Assembly: GCA_038502055.1 (NCBI GenBank)
Contig: JAXRKN010000029.1
Coordinates: 533,001 to 597,000, forward strand
Direction of reading: 5' to 3'
Source of the DNA: Tanytarsus gracilentus
Lineage: Eukaryota; Arthropoda; Insecta; Diptera; Chironomidae
DNA length: 64,000 nt
The notes under the pieces are model-generated. The model saw only the letters and a program-made list of their open reading frames with translations, had not been told where the DNA came from and searched no databases. Below, in pieces: positions 52,030-61,289 of this stretch. The translations under genes and the position numbers were made by a program. Position 1 is the first letter of the stretch, and each line of letters starts with the position of its first letter.

Positions 52030-53974
52030 TTAAAAACTTGTCTCTTCAACAGGTTGAACTTGAATCTTTCGAAGTCTTGAATGTTTTTTCAAAAACTTGA
52101 ATTTTTTCTCTTGTCTTTCTCTCAAACTCAAATTTTCCTCGTTGTGTTTTTGATATTTTCTCCTTCTCAAGTATGGCACTCCAAAACCGTGCCAGAAAAT
52201 TTCACAAATCAATGCTAAAGCCGACAGCAAAAGTCCAAAAATCAGCACACAAAAAGCCACGAAAATTTCATCAATTCTCAAAACTTTCTCGGGATTTTCC
52301 TCAACGTTTTCCTTGAATATCTTTTGATCACGCTCAACGTTTTCCCAAGCCTTTGGCAAGCCAGCTTCAAACGACCAATCCATCAGTAGCTGCCATCGCC
52401 TCAAAAACTTACTCAGAAAAATTGTCTGAAGTCGAACGAATTGCGGGAAAAGATTTTCTTTAAGTGAGTAAAAATTTGAAGCTAATCCAGATGTCAAATA
52501 ACTATTGACTAAGTCACATTCCATAACCACTGCGGTTTGACTTGAGTGAAGAGCCGCGAGATCTAAAATTGTGCTGTCATTACCTCTTAATATCTTCACT
52601 CTTCCACTGTTTCGAATCTGAACGTATTTTAAATTTTCTTGCATCTTAAAATCGAAAAAGCCGCCAACAATTATTTTTATGTCACTTTCGAGGAGTTCAT
52701 CGAAACTCTCCAATTTTTGCGGTTCATCTTCAGCAATCATAAATGAAGTGATTAAACCTTGATAAGCATTTCCGAGAATAAAAAGCATGAAAACGGTGAT
52801 TTGTAGCAAAATAACGAAAACTTTCCGCTTTGTGTTGAAGTTTATTGACTGTCCGTGATAAAATGCCCAGAAAAAGAATGGAATGAACCAGGCGGATGTT
52901 GAGTTAGATCCGAAACGCCATAAAATCATCATCGAAATGATTGTGATGAGAATTAGGAGCCAAATTGAGAGATCAAAAGGCTAAAAAAAATAATTAAAGA
53001 AAATGTTTCTACTAAAAAATAATTAAAACCTTAAAGAAAATCATTGAACTCGAGGATCTTCTAGGCAACGGCATTAAAACACATTCCGCGGTGTTCTCAT
53101 AAATCATTAAGTCAGGCGCAGCGTGGATGTATGACATTAGTGTGTTCGGTGTCATCTCGAATTCTCTGTTGATCGTCAACTGATCAATTATTTCTCGCAA
53201 AATAGTTTGATCTTTAGTTTTGGCAATTAAAAACGTCATTTGAGAATTTTCAAACTCTTCCACAGCTTTAAGGAAATGCATAAATTTCATTCGAATTTGT
53301 CCTCGCAAATATTTCACTCTCAGAAGTTGTTCATGCACGAAAATATTGTGTTGCACTTTCACGTTGCTTTGAGGTTGTTTCTCGAAGATTTTTGAAGCAT
53401 TGAATTTTTGCAAGATCGATTTTGTCTCCATGTAAATTTCGTCCGACGAATTGAAGACAATCGTGAAATCTTCAATCGAACAAATGTTGAGGAAACTTTT
53501 GATCTTCGCACGTGACAAATCCGTTGAGTGTGATGTCAGCAGTAAAAACTTCGAGTTGTGATTTAGAATCGGTTTCTTGTAATAGTCGAGGACAAGAGTG
53601 TAGAGAACTTCCTGTGAAGTTAAAAGATGTAAAAAATAATTTTAAATTTTTTAAATTACCATTTCGGTCACTTCGTCCGCAATCAGTAAATTGACACTCG
53701 GACTGTGCACTCTCATCTTCTCGAAATCCTCATTTTCTCTCACGTGAATGAAAACCTTAGAAACATCCGATGGCAAACATTTCAGCAAATTTTCAGTGAC
53801 GTCGCTTTTAGAATTATTTCTGAATTCAACAATCGCAATTGTTTTCATCCAAAACTCCTTCTTTAGCACTTCGGCGATGATCTTGCAAGCACTTTGAGAT
53901 AATTTTTCGCATTCTCCGATTTTGCTGAAAGCGTAAAGTGAAAAATAAAGGACGGCAAAAATTTTCCACTTCAT
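52030..53974 (-). CDS. Divergent ionotropic receptor (IR)
   Basis: Three exons: 53660-53974, 53030-53611 and 52030-52980, with short introns and in-phase joins; about 616 residues. Signal peptide (MKWKIFAVLYFSLYAFSKIG), a long extracellular N-terminal region, then the ligand-gated channel core. TM1 is LSIWLLILITIISMMIL; a pore-side segment includes WFIPFFFWAFYHGQSINF; TM2 is VFVILLQITVFMLFILGNAY; a second ligand-binding lobe follows; TM3 is FVAFCVLIFGLLLSALALI. A basic cytoplasmic tail ends VEETSF. The glutamate-binding Arg/Thr/Asp set is not recognisable, as in divergent insect IRs. These act in chemosensory neurons; the ligand cannot be predicted. It converges on VPS41, the 3' ends 75 bp apart. 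Confidence 0.85.
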
Positions 53975-54495
53975 TTTGAGTTTTTCTTTTGTGAGGAATT
54001 TTATTGTTGCGAGGAGATGAATAGAAAGTTGGAGAAATTTAAGGAAATTTATCTGAAATTCTAAAAATATTGCGGATTAAAGTTTTAGTGAATTAATTTT
54101 TTAGAAATTCTCATTTTTGTTATTATTTTATTTAAAGTAAATTTTTTATATTTTCCGTAACGGTTTTTTGATTTTTGAAAATATTTTTCATGTCCACTGC
54201 GCCATCTATGAGAAGACACAAAAGTTCATCTTCAGATGTGTTAGAGACTAACACAAGAGAAAAAACATTTCGAGGTGTTTGTGCAAGAAAATTATTTGAA
54301 TAAATTTTAAAAGTTTAAATTTAGTTTCTTATGATTTTATTATTCAAAAAATTTGATGATGTCGGATGGAAATAGAGAGAATTTTAGGTTTTAAAAGATC
54401 TAGATAAAAATAAGGTTTTTTGAGGGCAGCAGGTGACAGAGATTTTTCTCCCGGGGTTGAAATTAAAACATGGCGTAGCTATAATAAATGAAAAA

Positions 54496-54600
54496 TTAAA
54501 GGAAATTAATAAAAAGGAGTAACGAACCCTGGTAACTCCAGCGTGCTACCTATTAGTAATTAATCAATCAATCAATCAGTTAAAGGAAATTAATAAAAAG
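54496..54600 (+). mobile_element. 63-bp truncated non-LTR retrotransposon with 21-bp target duplication
   Basis: TTAAAGGAAATTAATAAAAA plus G occurs at 54496-54516 and again at 54580-54600. Between them are 63 bp ending in TCAATCAATCAATCA. The inserted GGTAACTCCAGCGTGCTACC also occurs at 19139. Extreme 5' truncation, a simple-repeat 3' tail and a long duplication are the marks of target-primed reverse transcription by an RTE-type element. Confidence 0.85.
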
Positions 54601-54741
54601 TAATTAAAATGATGGAAATAAAATTTAAAAGTTATCTCAAAAAATTTAAATATTTTATCTCAGGTAAACTGCGTCAAAAAAATTAATAGATAAAGTCAAA
54701 CTCACAACAATGCAATAAAATATAAGGAAAGAGGAGAAGAG

Positions 54742-54796
<55 letters not shown>
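54742..54796. repeat. Poly(A) tract of about 55 bp
   Basis: Uninterrupted A-run. It could be a retrotransposed tail or a mononucleotide microsatellite; its exact length is unreliable in any assembly. Confidence 0.85.
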
Positions 54797-54801
<5 letters not shown>

Positions 54802-55128
54802 TATTTAAAATTAATATATATTGATATTTTGTTATTTTTTTTTTTATTTTTTTTATTTTACAAAGAAAATAAAAAAAACTATTTTTAATATTTCAAATTA
54901 GTTCGATTTTTGATGATCCGTTTTGAAAAGTGGATCGTTTTGAAAGGAAATTTAATGGTAAGTCGTTAGTGGGTACGCTTTCTAAAAAGTAAAAGCCACG
55001 TTTTCGCGCTGTTTTTTAATTATCGAACAAACATTTTTAATAATAAATTTTTTGATAAGATAAAAATTCATTTATAACACTTGACGCGACGAAGAATTGA
55101 CTCAGTTTTAATCAAACCGTGAAAGAAA

Positions 55129-55983
55129 ATGAAAATTTTAATTCTTCTAATTTTTGTCGCGAGTGTGAGCGGAATTTTTATAACTTGCAACTTTTGGTTT
55201 TTATACCAGGATGTAATTGGTCAAACTTACTATTGTGATGTGCTTTCGATGAATTTCTCTGACAACTCAACGCACATAACTGGCTATACTGGAACACATA
55301 GGTATGGAAATTCAAGCGCGAATGTTGGAATGATTTTGTTTTCTTCTAAGAGTTGTGCTCAATTGAACCTCACGACAATTCCAAAAGGATTTTTAAACTT
55401 CTTTCCAAACTTTATTGGATTTTATTTTGAAAATTGTTCTTCGTTAAATGTCGACGAACTTGATGAATATCCAAACTTGCAGTTGTATTTACATAATTAT
55501 TCAAATCTCACTCGAATTCCTGGAAATTTTTTCGCCTCAACGCCAAACATGAAATATGTTAATTTTAACTCAAATGAAATCAATCACGTTGGTGAAGGTT
55601 TGCTGGATAATTTGCGGAACTTACAATATGCTTCTTTTCAATCCAACACTTGCATCGACAAATATGCTACAAGTCCATCACAAATTCCAGCATTGATCGA
55701 AGCTTTGAAACAAAATTGCACGGACATCGAACCCGAAACAACAACTGAGCTCACAAAAACAATTTCAACAACAACAAATCAACCTCCAAAATGTGAAATC
55801 GATAACCTCGAGGATTTTATTTGTGGACTCGATGAAGAAATTGAAAATTTAAATGAAAAATTGCACTTTCAAGTTGAAAATTTACAAAGTCAGGTTGAGG
55901 AATTAAAAAGAGAATTAAAAATTCAAGCAGATGCTTTCGCACAGTTGGAACAGTTGGTCATCTACTTATCAACAAGACCATAA
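55129..55983 (+). CDS. Secreted LRR / coiled-coil protein, copy 1
   Basis: 284 residues, single exon, from ATG 55129; AATAAA at 56034. Signal peptide MKILILLIFVASVSG. The region to about residue 195 has degenerate leucine-rich repeats (LTTIPKGFLNFFPNF, LTRIPGNFFASTPNM, INHVGEGLLDNLRNL) with capping cysteines and several N-x-S/T sites. A Thr-rich linker (ETTTELTKTISTTT) and a C-terminal coiled coil (about 228-275, EEIENLNEK, then ENLQSQVEELKRELK) follow. No membrane segment or GPI signal is seen. This order (LRR, linker, coiled coil, secreted) recalls mosquito LRIM1/APL1 complement-regulating proteins, but the LRR sequence is not close enough to claim orthology. Tandem paralogue at 57282, sharing the 5' leader GACTCAGTTTTAATCAAACC. 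Confidence 0.8.
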   Translation: MKILILLIFVASVSGIFITCNFWFLYQDVIGQTYYCDVLSMNFSDNSTHITGYTGTHRYGNSSANVGMILFSSKSCAQLNLTTIPKGFLNFFPNFIGFYFENCSSLNVDELDEYPNLQLYLHNYSNLTRIPGNFFASTPNMKYVNFNSNEINHVGEGLLDNLRNLQYASFQSNTCIDKYATSPSQIPALIEALKQNCTDIEPETTTELTKTISTTTNQPPKCEIDNLEDFICGLDEEIENLNEKLHFQVENLQSQVEELKRELKIQADAFAQLEQLVIYLSTRP

Positions 55984-56103
55984 GGATGTTAAATGTATTT
56001 TTTAATAATCAAATTGTAAATTTAAAAATTTTCAATAAAAAATACTAAAAAACCTTCGATCTTCGTGAAAAAATTAAAGCCATGATTTTTCTCATTTATT
56101 TAG

Positions 56104-56351
56104 CTATCAAACTGATGAGTTGAGAAGTTTTTTTTTTATTTTCTTATAAAAAAATTTTATTCTTGGTAACTCTCTAAATATTTTTTATATATTTTTTTTT
56201 TTTTTTTTAATATTTTTTTATTATTTTAGTGTAATTTTAATTGACCATTTTTTTATTTATTTCTTTATTTTATATTTAATTTATTTTTTATTTTTTAAAC
56301 AAGACTGTATTATAAAGTCTAATCTAATCTATCAAACTGATGAGTTGAGAA
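56104..56351 (+). mobile_element. Truncated non-LTR retrotransposon with 23-bp target duplication
   Basis: CTATCAAACTGATGAGTTGA plus GAA at 56104-56126 recurs at 56329-56351. The 202 bp between end in TCTAATCTAAT, a short tandem 3' tail after ATAAAGT. The rest is T-rich. The long perfect duplication shows a recent target-primed insertion between the two LRR genes. The 3' tail differs from the (ATCA)n element at 54517, so a second family is active. Confidence 0.85.
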
Positions 56352-56529
56352 CATGCAAAATCTTTATATAAAGCTGCAATAATTTAAAAATACGATATAC
56401 GTTAGTCGTTTCGCTATGAGATTTTGATAAGATTTTTTTTTGTTTTAATTACACCCCAAAGGGTCTTTATTTAACAATTCCAAATAAGATATCACATTAA
56501 AGTAAGATTTTCATCTTTTAATTTAAAAT

Positions 56530-56727
56530 TTAAAACTCAGGCATCGGAGCATTGGTCACTTTATTTAATTCATCATCATCATCATTAATTGCATTCCAGC
56601 TTTCATTTACATACTTTGCTTTTGTAAACCGATTTTCAATTGGCAACGTTGTCGCATTAATTTCGCTCTGGTAATTTGATTCATCGTTTTGCTGTCGGTT
56701 GTATATCATTTTTTTTCTTGCTGCCAC
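56530..56727 (-). CDS. Possible terminal exon, unknown protein
   Basis: 65 codons ending ELNKVTNAPMPEF and a stop at 56530. The frame is hydrophilic and acidic near the end (NDDDDELN) and of balanced codon use for this AT-rich setting. An in-frame ATG (MIYNRQQ) and a possible GTGGCAG acceptor near the 5' end allow either a small gene or the last exon of a gene whose other exons I cannot find. No family recognised. Confidence 0.25.
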   Translation of the reverse strand: MAARKKMIYNRQQNDESNYQSEINATTLPIENRFTKAKYVNESWNAINDDDDELNKVTNAPMPEF

Positions 56728-57281
56728 ACAATCGTCTCAACTCTCTCTTTCTTCTCTATGTGACGACCGAACTCAACAGCTGTTCCAAATAACGGTCAAA
56801 AAATATTTAAATTTTAAGCTGGCAAATGGAGCGGTTTTCAAAATCAACCAAATAAAATTTGCCGCACCACTTCTCAAATTTTTGGGTTTAATATCCAAGT
56901 TTAAATTTAAACAAGTATTGCATACACTTATTTAGAATATTGCAATAAAGAAATATCAAAATTTTATTTTAAGTGAATCACTGATCTGATCTAGGAGTTT
57001 AAACAAAATATATCAATATCTAAATTTATACTGATTTTATTTTATTTAATACTTTTCCGTGCGAAATATCAAGTTAGAGATGGGAGATTTTTTCAAAAAT
57101 TTTATTCTTCACTGCTGTCATTTTGCTGACAAAACTTTTTAAATTTTACTTTTTCACTCAATTAAAAAAAACTTCAGTTGCTTACGAACGCTTGTGAATT
57201 ACACTTAAAAGGTAAAGATTTCGAATAAATTCTCGATAGAAAAATTTATTCGACTCAGTTTTAATCAAACCGTGAAAGAAA

Positions 57282-58247
57282 ATGAAAATTTTTATTCTTT
57301 TAATTTTTGTCGCGAGTGCGAGCGGAATTTTTTTAACTTGTAACTTTGGATATGACTATTGGAATGTAATTGGTACAGTTTACACTTGTGAAGTGCTTTC
57401 GATGAATTTGTCTGACAACTCAACGCACATAACTGACTATAATGGAACACACTTGAACGGAAATTCAAGCACGAATGTTGAAATGATTTTTTTTCCTTAT
57501 AACTTTTGTGCTCAATTCAATCTCACGACAATTCCAAAAGGATTTTTAAACTTTTTCCCGAACTTTATTGCATTTAATTTTGTAACTTGTTCAATTTCTT
57601 CATTAAATGGCGATGAACTTGATGAATATCCAAACTTGCAGTGGTATTTACATATTTATTCAAATCTTACACGAATTCCTGGAAATTTTTTCGCCTCAAC
57701 GCCAAACATGAAATTTGTTAATTTTTACTCAAATGAAATCAATCACGTTGGTGAAGGTTTGCTGGATAATTTGCAGAACTTACAACGAGCCCATTTTCAA
57801 TCGAACATTTGCATCAACAATTGGGCTTCAAATTCATCACAAATTCCAGCATTGATCGAAGCTTTGAGACAAAATTGCACGGACATCGAACCCGAAACAA
57901 CAACTGAGCTCACAACAACAACAACAATTTCAACTTCAACAACAACAAATCAACCTCCAAGATGTGAAATCGATGACCTCGAAGATTTTGTTTATGGACT
58001 CGATGAAGAAATTGAAAATTTAAAGGAAAAAGATGAAAAATTGCAAGAAAAAGTTGAAAATTTAAACGACCAAAATTTGAAAATGAAACAAAGCAACAAA
58101 AATTTACAAAATATGGTCGAAATATTACAAAGTCAGGTTGAAGATTTGAAATCTAGCAAGGATGAAATGAGAAAGGAATTAAAAAGGCAAGCAGATGCTT
58201 TCGCACGGTTGGAACAGTTGGTCATCTACCTATCAACAAGACCATAA
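57282..58247 (+). CDS. Secreted LRR / coiled-coil protein, copy 2
   Basis: 321 residues, single exon, AATAAA at 58299. Paralogue of the gene at 55129 with the same signal peptide type (MKIFILLIFVASASG), degenerate LRRs (LTTIPKGFLNFFPNF, LTRIPGNFFASTPNM), cysteine caps, Thr-rich linker and identical C-terminus (LEQLVIYLSTRP). Its coiled coil is about 30 residues longer (EKDEKLQEKVENLNDQNLKM and ILQSQVEDLKSSK are added). Surface residues differ more than the framework (for example the segment after LDEYPNLQ). Length change confined to the coiled coil may alter partner choice. Probably an extracellular binding or immune-related protein; role inferred. Confidence 0.8.
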   Translation: MKIFILLIFVASASGIFLTCNFGYDYWNVIGTVYTCEVLSMNLSDNSTHITDYNGTHLNGNSSTNVEMIFFPYNFCAQFNLTTIPKGFLNFFPNFIAFNFVTCSISSLNGDELDEYPNLQWYLHIYSNLTRIPGNFFASTPNMKFVNFYSNEINHVGEGLLDNLQNLQRAHFQSNICINNWASNSSQIPALIEALRQNCTDIEPETTTELTTTTTISTSTTTNQPPRCEIDDLEDFVYGLDEEIENLKEKDEKLQEKVENLNDQNLKMKQSNKNLQNMVEILQSQVEDLKSSKDEMRKELKRQADAFARLEQLVIYLSTRP

Positions 58248-58309
58248 ATAAAATTGAATGTAATTTTTAAAAATCAAGTTGTGAATTTAAAAATGTTCAA
58301 TAAAAAAAC

Positions 58310-61188
58310 TAAAGAAATTATATCTAAAAAAATCAAAAGTTAAATTTAAGAATTTTTTCCCTAAATTAACAATTTTTTCAACAAAAAATAAAACCTGAGC
58401 TGAGACTTTTTAAATTGATATGAAAACCGCAAGTGTGAAATGAGAGAAGATAAAAATGAAGAAAAAAAGGAATTTCAATGTTTACCGTCTGTGTGAGGAT
58501 TTTCTTATGTGAGAATGTGAAAATTAGATGAGAAAGCTGAAAAATAAGAAAAGAAAAATCTTTGGGGAAGAATTAACTTTTTAGAGTTGTGAAAATTTAC
58601 TTTTTAAATTTATAAAAATTCAAAAAATTTTAATTACCAAATAAATTTTGAAAAAATTCTAAAAACAAGAAAAAACACTAAAAATTTATAAAAAATCGAT
58701 AAAATCACCCAAAAATCTCATTCCAATTTATTTCACCTCCTTTTCTCGTTTTCTCTTTTAAATTTTTTATCCTTTTCTCTCGAAAGAAAAATTTCCATTT
58801 TTTCGTCATTATTCAAATAGCGAAAATCTCCCTCTCAATATTTTCCCTCGACAACCATCGCAGCGGCAGCCTCTTAAGGAAAGAATGAAAAAATGTCTAA
58901 AAGGGTTTCGAGTTTCGCGAGAGGATTTTTTTGTTGATTTAGCGATAGAACCCAACACCACACGCTGTTACTCACTGCTCGGCCGAGAAAAATTGTCGTG
59001 AATGGAATTTTTAATCTTTTTGTAAAATTTGAGATTTTTTAAAGAAATTTCTGATTTTTTTCTGTTCCTTCAACTGGTGTGAGCTTTGGACAAAATGGAA
59101 AAATTAATAACGCTGCCATTAATTTACATCGTTGACTCACCCACCCTCAAGTCCACCCATCGCCTCAGCCTTTTTAGTGCTGTGTTTTCAATTTTTCTTC
59201 TCTTCCATCCGCTCGAAGTTTCTTTTCTAAAAAAATTATTATAAAAAATGACGACGAAGGAAATTTTACAGGCTGCTGATGATGTTTTATTTTATTCTGA
59301 TGGAAAATAAAGAAAACGTATTTTAAATGCCACCTTCAGAGTGGGGATTTCGTTTGGCGGCGATGATGGACTGAGACGGAAATTTGAGAAGAAGAAAAAA
59401 AATGCTGAAAGGGAAAATTTTAATAAGAATTTTTTGAAGGTTTTAATAATTTTTATTCAGTTCTGAAAATTAAATTAAGTTGATACAAAAAATTTGATTT
59501 TTTCTTTAATTTTTTAAATTCAAATTTTATTTTGACCATTTTGGAAATTTCATGAATTTTATATGAAAATTTCATTAATTATTTGTAATTTAATTTTTCC
59601 TCGATTACATTGTAATTGCCCATCTCTGGTTACTCATCATCAATCCCAAAAAGCAACAATAAATAATTTTTACATCTTTTCCATTTTAATAAATTTTTTA
59701 TCCCCTTTTTAAATTTTCCTTCAATAAACAATTTTTTTTCTAATTATAGAAAATATTTCTTTCGATATTTTTTCACCCTTTCTTTTTACTTTTTTGTCCG
59801 CATCACTACACTCACACCCCTCAAATCGAAAGCGACCATTTGCGCGCACGCAACAACCCTCAATTTCATAAAATACTTTTTTATTTTCAACAACACCCAT
59901 CAAAAATCGAAATTTTTCTCGTCTTCACTCTCACACCACTTTCCGTTTTCGATTGGCGAGGGAAGAAAATAACTTTTTTTTGCTGTGTGCGCGCGGGTGA
60001 TTTTTAATAGCGAAGCGAAATGATGGAAATAAAATATGGACGGAGGATGAGAAATGAAAAAGTTTTTTGAAGACATTTTTCTCGAGGGGAAATTTGAGAT
60101 GAAAAATTTGAATTTTTTTTGAAAAATTAAATAAATTTTAAGGAAAGTCTAAAATTTTTGTTAATTTTGTGTTAATTTTTATATTTAATGAAAAATGAAA
60201 AAAAAATTAATTTAATAAAAAATGATAGAATTTTTTTAATTTAATGAAAAATGACCAAATTTTTCGTAAATTTTATTAAAACTTCTTAAAAATGTTAATG
60301 AAAAATTTTAAAAATAATTTTCTAAATTTCCCAGCAATTTTTTTCTTCACCTCCAACTATGAATTTTCTCTTTCTCATCAATTAATAACTTTTTTCTTCA
60401 CTCCAAAGTTCGATGAAATATTTTTCAATTTCTCTCTTTCACTGCTTTTGTCAGAAAAGGAAAAATAAGTTTTAGTTCATAAAACTTTTTAGTTGATGAA
60501 ACTTCTTTTAGTTTTTGTTTACTAGGAAGGAAAGTGAGAAAAACTTGTGACTGAAGATTTTTCAATTTAAAAAAGAGAAAATTTATTAAAGAAGAATTTT
60601 TTAAAAGTGAATTTCAATTTCATCAATTGATGAAGAGCGAATTGAAATAAATTGAATAAATTTTGATTGAAAATACTAGAATTAAATTTTATTCACTGAT
60701 CGTCCAAGTTTCATAAAATAAAATTAATTTTTTTATTTAATTTTTGGAAAATGACAATTTTAAATAAAATAAACTTAAAAGCTTAATTTTTATATTTTTA
60801 ATAATAAAATATGAAAATTTTTATTATTAGTTAAAAATTTATAATTTTTAATATAAATTTATAATGTTAAAAATAATTTTAATATAAAAAATTATAAATT
60901 CATAATTTTAAAAATAATTTTAATGTACAAAATTATAAATTTAGAATTTTTAAAAATATTAAATTAGAAATTAAACAATTATTTTTATTCATTTCAAAAC
61001 TTAAAAAAATCCAATTAACTATCCACTCTTTAAATTTGATAAAAACAAGTTCACAAATCACTTTTCAACACCATTTTATGTATTTTTTCTACAATCTTAA
61101 ACTATCGAAGAAAACTTTAACTTTACTTTTTCAACTCAAATCCTTTCTGGCTGTAAATTTACAACTACTTCAGCTTTTTTTAGATAAG
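58310..61188. other. AT-rich interval without a recognisable gene
   Basis: Contains the right half of a MITE (about 59520-59628, ending inverted CAGAGATGGGCAATTAC) and GA/CT-rich stretches around 58840-58990. No coding exon that I can support. Confidence 0.45.
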
Positions 61189-61286
61189 ATGAGAAAAGTT
61201 TTTCAATTTTCGCTCTTTTTGTTGTTTTTCTTCTTTCTCAATTTTCAATTCTCACAACAGAAACTCAGCAAAAGACAGGAGACTTA
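61189..61286 (+). CDS. Candidate signal-peptide first exon
   Basis: ATG 61189 opens MRKVFQFSLFLLFFFFLNF then QFSQQKLSKRQET. A basic start, a strong hydrophobic core and a dibasic-like KR follow the pattern of secreted precursors. It ends at a good donor (TTA|GTAAGTGAG, 61287). Downstream exons would have to lie beyond a long intron or outside the window; none is seen to 64000. A chance hydrophobic frame in T-rich DNA is possible. Confidence 0.3.
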
Positions 61287-61289
61287 GTA

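Noticed and set aside
54742..54796. Poly(A) run as the tail of a processed retrogene
   Set aside because: No coding sequence lies upstream on either strand and no flanking duplication is seen.
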